64,000 nt of DNA from the NCBI GenBank assembly GCA_020072785.1, contig JAIQGG010000001.1, positions 124,001 through 188,000 of the forward strand, in the 5' to 3' direction. This stretch comes from Terriglobia bacterium (GTDB lineage Bacteria > Acidobacteriota > Terriglobia > Acidiferrales > UBA7541). Shown here piece by piece: positions 47,727 through 56,856 of the stretch (position 1 is its first letter; each line of letters opens with the position of its first letter). The position numbers and the translations under genes are program-made. The notes beneath the pieces are model-generated. The model ran no database searches, was not told where the DNA came from, and worked only from the letters and a program-made list of their open reading frames with translations.

Positions 47727-47816
47727 GGAGGAGTGGGTGAGCGGTTGAAACCGGCGGTCTTGAAAACCGTTAGACCCGAAAGGGTCTCGGGGGTTCGAAT
47801 CCCTCCTCCTCCGCCA
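47727..47816 (+). tRNA. tRNA-Ser (anticodon UGA)
   Basis: All arms are visible. The acceptor GGAGGAG pairs with CTCCTCC, the anticodon loop is CTTGAAA with anticodon TGA, the long variable arm is GACCCGAAAGGGTC as in serine tRNAs, and the T loop is TTCGAAT. Discriminator G and an encoded CCA end the gene. The 5' half is duplicated at 40436. Confidence 0.96.
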
Positions 47817-48063
47817 GAATGCACAGAGAGATCCCTCGAGGCACCCGCCTGTGGCGGGCTCTCTGGGGATTCCGGCAGCGGGCGCCCGCGGCACTCCTGC
47901 CCGCTACATGCCGCAAATCCGCATCGCGCGTCCGCCGCCCGGCGATTGCAGCGATTCGCAAAGGCCGCGTATACCTTTTTCGTTTATCCTTAGGCCATAG
48001 CGCGAGAACAGTTTTCTTGGATTTCCCCGCAGACGAATAGAATAGGGCACAAGGTCATTCTTG
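47817..48063. other. Spacer between tRNA-Ser and histidine kinase
   Basis: About 250 bases with no supported gene or clear site. Confidence 0.3.
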
Positions 48064-49869
48064 ATGGCTTCGGCCCGCTCATACGGCTGGTTGATCGGCG
48101 CCTGGGTTGTGGTCCTGGGGGGGTACACCGCTGCCTTCCTGACGATCAAGCCCGGGTATTCGCTGACGGCGTTCGGGGATCTGACGCAGTGCGTTCTTCC
48201 GCTGCTGGTGAATGGCTGCCTGCTGCTCAACGCCGGGACGTCGCAGTGGCGGCGCAATATTTTCTGGATGTTGCTGGCGCTGAGCTGCACGCTGTGGATG
48301 TTCGGGCAGTTTCAATGGGCGTATTTCGAAGTCTATCTGCGGGAGCCGCTCCCGGACCTTTTCCCTGGCGACATCATCTTCTTCCTGCGCGGGGTACCGC
48401 TGATGGCAGCGCTGGCCCTGCAGCCGCACTGGCGGCGCGCGGAGCCGCAGTGGCGCTACGGATATCTTGATTTCGGGCTGCTGCTGGCCTGGTGGGTGTT
48501 TCTCTACGGGTTTGTCGTGCTTCCCTGGATGTATGCCGCGCCCTTGATCGGACAGTACAACTTCAACTACAACCTGCTGGCGAACATTCAGAATCTGTTG
48601 ATTGGGGGCGGCCTCGGGTATCTCTGGCTGCGCACGCGCGGTTCCTGGCGGAAGATCTATGCGCATCTCTTCGCGGGCACCACGCTGTACATGCTGGCTT
48701 CCCTGGTGATCAACGTGGCCATCGACGAACACAAGTACCACACCGGCAGCTTCTATGATCTGCCGCTGCTCGCCTCCTTTCTGTGGCTGGGAACGGCGGG
48801 CCTGGTGGGCTACCGCCACCGCGCCGAACTCGAAGCGCCCGGGGGGGAAGGCGATGCAGACAGGAACAGCGAACTGCATCGCCGCGAAAATGTGGTGATA
48901 TCGCGCCTGGCGATTGCTACCGTGCTTTCGCTGCCGCTGTTTGCCATCTGGGCTCTGCGTTTCAGCGAAGATCCCGGTCCGGTAATTGATTTTCGCCTGA
49001 TGGAGGTGCTGCTGGCTTCTATGCCTCTCGGGGTTCTCGTTTTTTTCCGGCAACACCTGAGCGAGGCCGATCGCTCTCGCCTTCTGTCCGCATCCCAAAA
49101 TTCCGTCGCGGATCTGCAGCGGATGCAGGCGCATCTGGTGCAGTCGGAGAAGCTGGCCTCGCTGGGCCAGCTGGCCGCGGGCGCTGCGCACGAAATCAAC
49201 AATCCGCTTACCGCCATCCTGGGTTTTTCCGACCTGCTTGCCGAGGACACCACGCTGCCCGAAAAGCCGCGCCTGATTGCGGGCAAGATCCGTGAACAGG
49301 CGCGGCGCACCAAGACGCTGGTGGCCAATCTGCAGAGCTTCGCACGGCAGGTGCCCAGCGAGCGCGTGCTCCTGGACATCAACACCATCATCAGCAATGC
49401 CGTGCAATTGCGCGCGCTGGACTTATCCGCCTCCACACGCATCGACCTGCAGCTCGAACCCGTCCTCCCCGGCGTGCGCGGCGACGGCAATCAACTGCTA
49501 CAGATTTTCTTCAACATCCTGAGCAATGCCTTGGATGCCATGGAGGCCGCCGGGGGCGTCCTGACCATCAAGAGCATGCGCGAGCGCGGCAACGTCGTGG
49601 TGCTCTTCTCCGATACCGGCCCCGGGATGCGGGAGCCGAATCGCGTTTTCGATCCCTTCTACACCACCAAGCCCGTGGGCAAAGGCACCGGGCTGGGCCT
49701 GAGTATCTGCTACGGATTCGTGCAGGAGCACGGCGGCACGATCACCTGCGCCAACCGCCGGGAGGGAGGCGCGGTCTTCCGCGTCGAACTGCCCGCGGTC
49801 CTGGCCTCTTTCCCCGTGCGCGATCACAACACGCCGGTACCGCTCCCGCTGGTGCCAAAGAAGTCCTGA
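48064..49869 (+). CDS. Membrane-bound sensor histidine kinase
   Basis: 601 residues. The first 310 or so hold about ten hydrophobic segments with few loops, an integral sensor rather than a periplasmic one. After a linker, the HisKA helix has the phospho-acceptor His376 in AAGAAHEINNPLTAILGF, and the HATPase domain has NILSNALDAME, FSDTGPGM and GKGTGLGLSICYGFVQEHGG. No receiver domain or response regulator gene is adjacent, so it is an orphan. A TTG-ATG pair stands at the start; I chose ATG 48064. The signal is unknown; position beside the electron-transfer operon is suggestive only. Confidence 0.88.
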   Translation: MASARSYGWLIGAWVVVLGGYTAAFLTIKPGYSLTAFGDLTQCVLPLLVNGCLLLNAGTSQWRRNIFWMLLALSCTLWMFGQFQWAYFEVYLREPLPDLFPGDIIFFLRGVPLMAALALQPHWRRAEPQWRYGYLDFGLLLAWWVFLYGFVVLPWMYAAPLIGQYNFNYNLLANIQNLLIGGGLGYLWLRTRGSWRKIYAHLFAGTTLYMLASLVINVAIDEHKYHTGSFYDLPLLASFLWLGTAGLVGYRHRAELEAPGGEGDADRNSELHRRENVVISRLAIATVLSLPLFAIWALRFSEDPGPVIDFRLMEVLLASMPLGVLVFFRQHLSEADRSRLLSASQNSVADLQRMQAHLVQSEKLASLGQLAAGAAHEINNPLTAILGFSDLLAEDTTLPEKPRLIAGKIREQARRTKTLVANLQSFARQVPSERVLLDINTIISNAVQLRALDLSASTRIDLQLEPVLPGVRGDGNQLLQIFFNILSNALDAMEAAGGVLTIKSMRERGNVVVLFSDTGPGMREPNRVFDPFYTTKPVGKGTGLGLSICYGFVQEHGGTITCANRREGGAVFRVELPAVLASFPVRDHNTPVPLPLVPKKS

Positions 49870-49934
49870 CGGGCGCTCCCGCACACTATCTCTCATGCCG
49901 GACCTCGCGTACAATTCCGGAAAAGGAGATTCCC

Positions 49935-52145
49935 TTGCGAAACATTCAATGGCCGCTGGTTTGTCTGCTCTTCCCGGTTCTGTTGCTGGCGCCGCGGGCC
50001 GCCGCCCAGGACCCCTTGGGGAGCCTCGGGAAAATGCAGGGCACGCCGGCCGTGGCGGGGTATGAGCAGGAGCTGGCCGCGGAACTGCGCGAGAAATTAC
50101 AGGAATTTTCGCCGCACACGGACAATCTGGGCAATGTCTACGTCACGCTGGGCAGCGGCGCGCCGCACCGGCTGATCGTGACCGCAGTGGACGAGCCGGG
50201 CTACGTCGTCAGTGCCATCACGCCGGAGGGGTTTCTGCGCGTGCAGCGGCTGCCGCAGGGCGCGCCGAATGCGGTGTTCGATCTGCTGCATGCGGCGCAG
50301 CCGGTGTGGGTGATGACGCGCGGCGGAAAGAAGATTCCGGGCGTGTTCGCGGGGCTTTCGGTGCACCTGCAGCCGGCACGGCAGAACGCGCCGAAGATGG
50401 CGCATCCCGATGAGATGTACGTGGACATCGGCGCGGGCAGCGCGGAAGAGGTGCGCGCCGCCGGGGTGGACGTGCTCGATCCGCTGGCCCTGCAGCGCAG
50501 CGCGTTCTCCGTGGGCGCGACCTCCCTGGCCGGGCCGGCGCTCGGCGACCGCGCCGGCGCCGCGGCACTGGTGGCTGTGCTGGAGAGCCTGGACCGCAGC
50601 CACGTCCACGGCACGCTGACAGTTGCGTTTGTCACCCAGCAGTGGACCGGCGGCCGCGGCTTGGAGCGTCTGCTGAACGAATTTCATCCCGACGAGATGA
50701 TCTATGTGGGGCGCTTGTTTCCGCCCAAGGCGAATCCGGCCTCCGGAGCAGCCGCGTCTCCCGGCAGCGGGGTGCTGCTGGGAGTGGCGGACGCGGGGGC
50801 GCCGCTGGCGGATTTTCCGGCCGCAGTCAAGCAGCTCGCCGAAGCCAATCACATCCCCGTGCACACGATGACCGCGGCTCCTCCGCGCATCGCCGGCTAC
50901 GCCAAGGCCAGCGCTTTTCCTGCGCGGTTCGCGCAGGTTTTCGTCCCCACGCTTTGGGCGGTCACGCCGGGCGAAGTGTTGAATTCTGGGGACCTCGCGC
51001 AGCTTGCGAACCTGCTGGCGCTGTATGCCGGATCCGCGCAGCCGCATGTCCTGCTCGGCAGCGGGCCGGCTGGGCTGGATAGTCCCGCGGCATTCTCCCT
51101 GCCGGCGCTGGTGCGGGCCTACGGGGCAAGCGGTCATGAAGGGGCGGTGCGGGAAAAGGTGAAGCAGCTTCTGCCCAAGTGGGCGAAGACGGAGACGGAC
51201 GCGGCGGGAAACTTGGTCCTGCATCTCGGCGACGCCAAGGGGAAGGCCAGTGCGAAGACGCCGCGCATCGTGTTCGTGGCGCACATGGACGAGATCGGTT
51301 ACCAGGTGCGGGCGATCGAGCCGGACGGGCGGCTGCTGGTGGACGTGCTGGGCGGGGGCTTCACCGAATATTTTCTCGGGCACGTCGTGCTGGTGCACAA
51401 GGCGGACGGTAGTTCGGTGGGCGGGGTGCTCGAGTTGCCCGCCGGCTGGGATCAGCCGGGGTTCGAATGGCCGCGCGGGATGAAGGCGATGGACGAGCCG
51501 TCGCATGTCTATGTGGGCACGAAATCGGCGGAGGAGACGCAGAAGCTGGGAATCCAGGCCGGGGACTGGATCACGATACCCAAGGAGTACCGGGCGTTGC
51601 TGGGGACGCGGGCGAATGGGCGCAGCTTCGACGATCGCGTGGGCTGCGCGGCGCTGGTGGAAGCGGTGCGGGCGCTGGGGCCGGAGCTGGTAGGACGCGA
51701 TGTCACGTTCCTCTGGTCCACCGAAGAAGAGGTGGGACTGAAGGGGGCCGCGGCCGCTGCGGAGCGCATGGAGAAAGAGGGCCGGGCTCCGGATTTCATC
51801 TTCGCCATCGATACCTTTGTGAGCTCGGATTCGCCGCTGGAATCGAAGCGCTTTGCCGATGCGGAGACCGGCAAGGGCTTCGTGGTGCGCGCGGTGGACA
51901 ATTCGAATATCGTGCCGCGGGAGTACGTGGACCGCGTTTTGGCGCTGGCGCGGGAGAACCAGATAGCGGCGCAATACGGAGTGACCGGGGGCGGGAACGA
52001 CGGCGCGGTCTTTACGCGCTACGGAACGGTGGATATCGCGCTGGGCTGGCCGCTGCGCTATTCGCACTCGCCCGCAGAGGTGATCGACACGCGCGACGCG
52101 GACGCGCTGGCGCGGATCATCGCAGTGCTGGCGAAGAGCTGGTAG
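49935..52145 (+). CDS. Tandem M42-like peptidase, first half degenerate
   Basis: 736 residues with a signal peptide. Two copies of an M42/FrvX-type fold are fused. The second half has the family residues: AHMDEIGYQV (His450, Asp452), SFDDRVGCAA (Asp566/567) and STEEEVGLKG (Glu597-598), ending YSHSPAEVIDTRD. The first half aligns to it (TAVDEPGYVV, LGDRAGAAAL, TQQWTGGRG) but the first His is Ala84 and the Glu pair is Gln-Gln, so it should not bind two metals. It may be a scaffold or substrate-binding half. The start is a TTG at 49935 with AAGGAG 7 bases upstream. Confidence 0.82.
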   Translation: MRNIQWPLVCLLFPVLLLAPRAAAQDPLGSLGKMQGTPAVAGYEQELAAELREKLQEFSPHTDNLGNVYVTLGSGAPHRLIVTAVDEPGYVVSAITPEGFLRVQRLPQGAPNAVFDLLHAAQPVWVMTRGGKKIPGVFAGLSVHLQPARQNAPKMAHPDEMYVDIGAGSAEEVRAAGVDVLDPLALQRSAFSVGATSLAGPALGDRAGAAALVAVLESLDRSHVHGTLTVAFVTQQWTGGRGLERLLNEFHPDEMIYVGRLFPPKANPASGAAASPGSGVLLGVADAGAPLADFPAAVKQLAEANHIPVHTMTAAPPRIAGYAKASAFPARFAQVFVPTLWAVTPGEVLNSGDLAQLANLLALYAGSAQPHVLLGSGPAGLDSPAAFSLPALVRAYGASGHEGAVREKVKQLLPKWAKTETDAAGNLVLHLGDAKGKASAKTPRIVFVAHMDEIGYQVRAIEPDGRLLVDVLGGGFTEYFLGHVVLVHKADGSSVGGVLELPAGWDQPGFEWPRGMKAMDEPSHVYVGTKSAEETQKLGIQAGDWITIPKEYRALLGTRANGRSFDDRVGCAALVEAVRALGPELVGRDVTFLWSTEEEVGLKGAAAAAERMEKEGRAPDFIFAIDTFVSSDSPLESKRFADAETGKGFVVRAVDNSNIVPREYVDRVLALARENQIAAQYGVTGGGNDGAVFTRYGTVDIALGWPLRYSHSPAEVIDTRDADALARIIAVLAKSW

Positions 52146-52154
52146 GGGAACTCG

Positions 52155-53249
52155 TCAACCAGAGTTGCGCAGGGCTTCGGCATAGCGGGCGGCGATGGCG
52201 CTCCAGGAAAAATAGTTCTGCTGGGCACAGCGGCTGCGCTCGCGCAGGGCGCCGCGCAACCGCGCATCGCTGAGGACGCGCTCCAAAGCGGCGGCGAGAC
52301 CTTCGCTGTCGCCTTCCTTTACCAGGACGACTCCGGCTTCGGTGATGGGCGCGGTGGTGTCCGGGCCGCTGTAGGCGACGACCGGGAGGCCGCAGGCAAT
52401 GCCCGCCAAAGCGCTGCTGCGACGCGTGGAGACCTGCCCGCGCGCAAACAGCAGCACATCCGCTTGCGCCAGCGTGCGCGCTACCTCCTCTGCGGGCAGC
52501 ACGCCCAGCGTTTGCAACTCAATGCGGGAAGCGTCCAGCTCCTTTTCGAAGGCGCTGCGGGCTTCCTGGGAGTGGCGGCCGAGGACCACGAGGCGCAGGC
52601 GTCCCGCCGGCGGGGTGGCAAACCGCACGGCCTGGGCGATCACACGCGCTTCCCGCGCAATGTTGGCCCCGCCGGTCACGCCGAAGACGGCCACGCAGAG
52701 CGGCGCAGCCGGATCTTTTTCCGCGGTGCACCAGAAACGTTCCGGCGCATGCAGATTGGCGCCCACGGGAATGAAGAGCGCTTTGTGGGGCTGATCCGGA
52801 ACCCACGCCAGGGTTTCCGGGAGAATCGTGAAGAAGGCGAGATCCGCGAGGCGAAAAGTTTCGCGCATGGCATGGTGCTGGAAAGTCTGGCGGATGCTGT
52901 CGACCACCCGGCCGCCGGAATAGGGGTGGACGTCGTGGAAGACCACGCCGCAGCGCGCGCCGGATTTTTTCAGTAAGCGCAGGAGGCGCGGCACACGCAG
53001 GGGAAAGCCGTGGCGCGACCAGGCGAGAGCGGTGTATTGAAGAAGGACCCAGGCGCCGCGCCACCCGGCGGCCTGCTGGCGCAGTTCCGCGAGCGCGGCG
53101 GACCAGCCGCGTTCCGCCCACGGCACGCGCACCATCTCGCAGGCGAAGCCGTGCGGCTGCAGGGCCGCGCCAAGATAGCCGCAGTACTCCTCGATGGCGT
53201 CGGTCGGCGCGTCGCGATGGCCAAGCAGCGCAATGCACTTTTGTGTCAT
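52155..53249 (-). CDS. Glycosyltransferase, GT-B fold (family 4-like)
   Basis: 364 residues. The C-terminal Rossmann half has the GT4-like features: VAVFGVTGGANIAREARVI, LRLVVLGRHSQ, LLFARGQVSTRRSSALAGIACGLPVVAY with the Ser/Gly-rich donor site and the Glu in PITEAGVVLVKEGD. It should add a sugar to a surface glycan. The ATG at 53249 overlaps the previous gene's TGA (ATGA). It is the last gene of the glycan cluster on the minus strand and converges with the M42 gene 9 bases away. Donor and acceptor unknown. Confidence 0.8.
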   Translation of the reverse strand: MTQKCIALLGHRDAPTDAIEEYCGYLGAALQPHGFACEMVRVPWAERGWSAALAELRQQAAGWRGAWVLLQYTALAWSRHGFPLRVPRLLRLLKKSGARCGVVFHDVHPYSGGRVVDSIRQTFQHHAMRETFRLADLAFFTILPETLAWVPDQPHKALFIPVGANLHAPERFWCTAEKDPAAPLCVAVFGVTGGANIAREARVIAQAVRFATPPAGRLRLVVLGRHSQEARSAFEKELDASRIELQTLGVLPAEEVARTLAQADVLLFARGQVSTRRSSALAGIACGLPVVAYSGPDTTAPITEAGVVLVKEGDSEGLAAALERVLSDARLRGALRERSRCAQQNYFSWSAIAARYAEALRNSG

Positions 53250-54046
53250 CGAGGAAGCGCCAGTACATGGTGTTCGCCGCAAGGCTGGCAGGCATAACCG
53301 TGGAGGGAAAATTCTCCGAGTAGGATGCGGCGATTCTCTTCGCTATGCATTTCGCACAGAATTCCAGGGCGCCTCTCCTGCAGCAGGTTCTGTGCGCCGC
53401 GGAAGACTTCGACTTCGGCGCCTTCGACGTCACATTTCACAAAATCCGGAGGTCCGGACGTCCGCGCATATTCATCCAGGGATACGGCGTTCACCGGAAT
53501 CGTATTTCCGGCGCCGGCGCTAACGACGCGTCCGAGACCCCGATCGGGTGAGCTGCGCGGATCCGTGCGCTCAAATAAAACCCCGCATGACTCCGACCAG
53601 ACGGCCCTCTGCTCCACGGTGACCTGAGCGCAAGCGTTGCGTGCAACATGTTCGCGGAGTCGTGCGGCAACCTCGGGATCAGCTTCGAAAGACGTGACGC
53701 GGCCTTCCGGACCAACAAGGCGCGCAGCGAGGATCGTGAAGAAACCCACGTTTGCACCGATATCGTAAAACACCATCCCGGGACGCAATTGCTGCTGGAG
53801 GACGCTTTGTACTTCTGGCTCGACTTGACCCTCAAAATAGGGCCGGCCGGTGCGCGGATTCAAATGAAGCCAGAGTCCTGCGGCCGGACCGCGCTGAACC
53901 TGCACCCAGGTCCGCGCATTGCGCGGGACAAACATCCCACTTGCCCAGCTCACACACGGGCCGATCAGAGGAAGACGCCGAAGCCCCGCGAGCGGCGAAG
54001 CGTATCGCAAGAAAAGCCGCGCCAGCCGGTCGCTCGAAGCACTCAC
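53246..54046 (-). CDS. FkbM-family methyltransferase
   Basis: 266 residues. The SAM site is FYDIGANVGFFTILAARLVG with FEADPEVAARLREHV, and the FkbM signature is DFVKCDVEGAEVEVFRGA. These enzymes O-methylate sugars or polyketides. The start is a GTG at 54046, one base after the carbamoyltransferase TAA, with GGAGAA 8 bases upstream; longer readings would overlap that gene. A second FkbM gene lies at 59965. In a glycan operon it is likely to methylate a sugar residue. Confidence 0.85.
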   Translation of the reverse strand: MSASSDRLARLFLRYASPLAGLRRLPLIGPCVSWASGMFVPRNARTWVQVQRGPAAGLWLHLNPRTGRPYFEGQVEPEVQSVLQQQLRPGMVFYDIGANVGFFTILAARLVGPEGRVTSFEADPEVAARLREHVARNACAQVTVEQRAVWSESCGVLFERTDPRSSPDRGLGRVVSAGAGNTIPVNAVSLDEYARTSGPPDFVKCDVEGAEVEVFRGAQNLLQERRPGILCEMHSEENRRILLGEFSLHGYACQPCGEHHVLALPR

Positions 54047-54047
54047 G

Positions 54048-55724
54048 TTATTTCTCCACCAGGAAGCTGCCGATGAGCAGCGCATCCATGCCGGAGCTGA
54101 AGAAAGTGCGGATGGCATCGGTCGGCGTATGCACGATGGCTTCGCCGCGCAAATTGAAGGATGTGTTCATCACCACGTAGACTCCCGTGCGCTTGCCGAA
54201 TTCGTCGATCAGCCGCCAGTACAGCGGGTTGATCGCCTTCTCCACGGTTTGCGGGCGCGCGCTGCCGTCCACGTGTGTGACGGAGGGAATGACACAGCGC
54301 TTTTCGGGCTTCACCTGCGCGGTCAGGATCATGAACGGAGAATCGGTGGCGCTTTCGATGTATTCGGAGGCTTTCTCGGCGAGCAGGGAGGGCGCAAAGG
54401 GCCGCCACCATTCCCGGAACTTCACGGCGTTGTTGACCTTGGCGTTCATCTCCGGATCGCGAGGGTCGGCCAGGATGGAGCGGCTGCCCAGGGCGCGCGG
54501 GCCAAACTCCATGCGCCCCTGAAACCAGCCGAGAATCCGGCCCTGGGAGAGAAGCTCGGCGGCGGTGAGTGCGGGATCGGCCAGGGCGCGGTAGCGCAGC
54601 TTGTAGGTGCGCAGCGCGGCTTCGATCTGCGCGTCGGTAAACGCCGGCCCCAGGTAGGCATGCCGCATGGGCTTGTTGGGCAGGCGGCCGCCGTTCTCGA
54701 GGTACGGTGCGAGGGCCGCGCCGAGCGCCACGCCGTCGTCGGCCGCGGCGGGCTGCACGAAGATTTTGTCCACGAGGCCGGAAGCGGCGATCTTGCCGTT
54801 GGCTTTGGAATTGAGGGCCACGCCGCCCGCGAGGCAGACGTTGCGGCTGCCGGTTTTCTCCACGGCCATGCGCACCAGGTTGAGCATGGCGGTTTCGCAG
54901 GCCTCCTGCACGGCGTAGGCGACGTTCTTGTAGTGGTCGTCAATTTCGCTCTCGGGGATGCGCGCCGGGCCGAGGCGGGTGACGATGCCGTCAAGCGAAC
55001 CGGAAGCGCTCTCCTGGAAGAGTTTGGTATGCACGCGGTATGGCGCAGCGTGGAGGTCGATGAACGCGCTGAGGTCCACGCCGGGCTTGCCGTACGGCGC
55101 CAGGCCCATGACCTTCCATTCGTCGCTGTATTTCTGAAAGCCCAGGTACTGCGTGAATTCGGCGTAGAAGAGGCCGAGCGAATTCGGCCAGAGGATGGTG
55201 AGCACGTGCTCGAGGCGGCCGTCGCGGCCGTGCCAGAGGGAGGTGGCTTCCCACGCGCCGCGCCCGTCCATGACCACCACGGCGGCCTCGCCGTAGCCGG
55301 AGTAGCCGAAGGTGCTGAGGGCATGGGCGAGATGGTGGTCCACAAAGCGCATGCGGGCCCTGGTGCGGCCGAAGTGCTGGGTGAAGCGCTTGGCGCCGCC
55401 CTGCTGGTGCCACATGCTGAGGAAATAGCGGGTGGAATTGAGGAGATTGAGATAGGTGAGGGGCTGGCGGCCGGTAGCGTAGCACTTCAGGTCGTGCCGG
55501 TAGAGCGGCCCCGGCGCCTGCCAGCCGAAGCACACTTCGTCGAGGTCGCCCGGCTGGGCCTGGGTGAAATCCAAGCAGGCGCGAATAGCCAGGTGCGGGA
55601 AGCCCGGGTCATGCTTGAGGCGGCTGAGGCGCTCTTCGGCGACGGCGAAGAGCAACTCGCCGTCGCGCACGATGCACGCCGAGGAATCGTGCATCTGCGA
55701 ATAGTTGATCCCCAGGGTCAGCAT
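54048..55724 (-). CDS. NodU/CmcH-type O-carbamoyltransferase
   Basis: 558 residues, full family length. The N-terminal Kae1-like domain has the metal motif VDHHLAHALSTFGYSG, and MDGRGAWEATSLW, SDEWKVMGLAPYG, AGGVALNSKANGKI are family blocks. The C-terminal domain has FQGRMEFGPRALGSRSILAD and MNTSFNLRGEAIVHTPTDA. It moves a carbamoyl group from carbamoyl phosphate to a hydroxyl, as in Nod factors or cephamycin and tobramycin. Here a sugar in the surface glycan is the likely target. It starts 6 bases after the methyltransferase gene. Confidence 0.93.
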   Translation of the reverse strand: MLTLGINYSQMHDSSACIVRDGELLFAVAEERLSRLKHDPGFPHLAIRACLDFTQAQPGDLDEVCFGWQAPGPLYRHDLKCYATGRQPLTYLNLLNSTRYFLSMWHQQGGAKRFTQHFGRTRARMRFVDHHLAHALSTFGYSGYGEAAVVVMDGRGAWEATSLWHGRDGRLEHVLTILWPNSLGLFYAEFTQYLGFQKYSDEWKVMGLAPYGKPGVDLSAFIDLHAAPYRVHTKLFQESASGSLDGIVTRLGPARIPESEIDDHYKNVAYAVQEACETAMLNLVRMAVEKTGSRNVCLAGGVALNSKANGKIAASGLVDKIFVQPAAADDGVALGAALAPYLENGGRLPNKPMRHAYLGPAFTDAQIEAALRTYKLRYRALADPALTAAELLSQGRILGWFQGRMEFGPRALGSRSILADPRDPEMNAKVNNAVKFREWWRPFAPSLLAEKASEYIESATDSPFMILTAQVKPEKRCVIPSVTHVDGSARPQTVEKAINPLYWRLIDEFGKRTGVYVVMNTSFNLRGEAIVHTPTDAIRTFFSSGMDALLIGSFLVEK

Positions 55725-55730
55725 TTGGTC

Positions 55731-56507
55731 TCAGGCCTTTCCCGCGGCTTTCACGCCGCAGCACCACGCCATGGGAGTATTCTCCCCGGCCATCTCCCGG
55801 ACCTCGCCGCCCGCGGCGCGCACCAGCTCGGCAATGCGCGGTGCGGCGATGGCCGCGCCGCGCCAGCTTTTGCCGGCCGCGCTGGAGTCCAAGCCGAGGG
55901 CGGAGGCCGCGGCGCGGCTCACGGCGCCCAGATTTGCCGACCACAGGGCGTCCACGATGCCCCAGGCCAGGCGCCCGCGCCAGTTCATGGTGGGGGCAAA
56001 GCCGCCGTTGAACTGGAAGAGGATGGTGCCGCCGGGGCGCAGCACGCGCAGCATCTCCCGGATGTACTGGAGAACGAGGGTTTCCTCGGGGAGATGTTGC
56101 AGCACCAGATAGCTGAAGACGAAATCCATGGAGCCGGAAGCGACGCAGGAGAGATCGGAGCCGTTGCTGAGCAGCCAGAGGATATTTTTCTGCTCGCTGT
56201 GAATCTGGCGGGCGCGCGCGAGCATTTCGCGGGAAAGGTCGAAGGCGTAGACGCGCGTGAAACGGCGCGCGAAGCTGTGAGTCATGCGCCCCGCGCCGCA
56301 GCCCAGCTCGAGCATCCGCTGGCCGGTGGCGGGCAGGCCGCAGCGCGCGAGCGCGGGCACGACTAGCCGCTGGAAGTCCTCTTCGCCGGAGGCCAGGAAG
56401 GAGGCCAGGTCCCATTCCTTGCGCCAGGAAGCGATGTAGTGAAAGGCGTTTTTCCGGGCGCGTTCGTCCCAGTCCCGGCGCATCGTCTTGGTCACGGGTG
56501 AACTCAC
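55731..56507 (-). CDS. Class I SAM-dependent methyltransferase
   Basis: 258 residues. Motif I is MLELGCGAGRMTHSFARRF, motif II region YAFDLSREMLARARQ, and the post-motifs SYLVLQHLPEE and MLRVLRPGGTILFQFNGGF are typical of methyltransferase 11/25-type enzymes. The start is a GTG at 56507 with AAGGAA 7 bases upstream; an ATG eight codons in is the alternative. It sits between the carbamoyltransferase and the GT2 gene, so a sugar target is likely but not shown. Confidence 0.8.
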   Translation of the reverse strand: MSSPVTKTMRRDWDERARKNAFHYIASWRKEWDLASFLASGEEDFQRLVVPALARCGLPATGQRMLELGCGAGRMTHSFARRFTRVYAFDLSREMLARARQIHSEQKNILWLLSNGSDLSCVASGSMDFVFSYLVLQHLPEETLVLQYIREMLRVLRPGGTILFQFNGGFAPTMNWRGRLAWGIVDALWSANLGAVSRAAASALGLDSSAAGKSWRGAAIAAPRIAELVRAAGGEVREMAGENTPMAWCCGVKAAGKA

Positions 56508-56856
56508 CAGCGATTCCTTTTCTGCACGAGCTCTGCACGGCCGGCGGTGCATCCCGGAAGCTCTTCAAAACGGGAAGTTGCGCCATCCCAGGTGTTCCGC
56601 CGCCGGCGCGCCTGCGCGGCCCGCCCGGGGCACTCGCTCAGTTCGCACGAAGCACTCACGAGGGTCAGGCGGAGTGGCTCCGCTACCGCCTGCACGATTT
56701 CCGTAACACAGCTCACCGCTTCGGCTGGAATGCCGCGCGCCGGAAGCCAGCCAGAAAGAGCCGCGGCGCAGACCAGGAAGCGGTGCTGGCCTGAAAACGG
56801 CGGCAGCGCTGCGCGCACTCCACTTACCCGACCGAAACACCCGGCTCCGAGCCTTT
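56508..56856. other. Intergenic gap in the glycan cluster
   Basis: About 350 bases between the methyltransferase and GT2 genes. I see no supported gene or clear site; it may hold an internal promoter. Confidence 0.3.

Noticed and set aside
53919-56366. 815-codon open frame antisense to the carbamoyltransferase and methyltransferase genes
   Set aside because: Spans two clearly coding genes on the other strand and has a low-complexity Gly/Ala/Glu/His composition.
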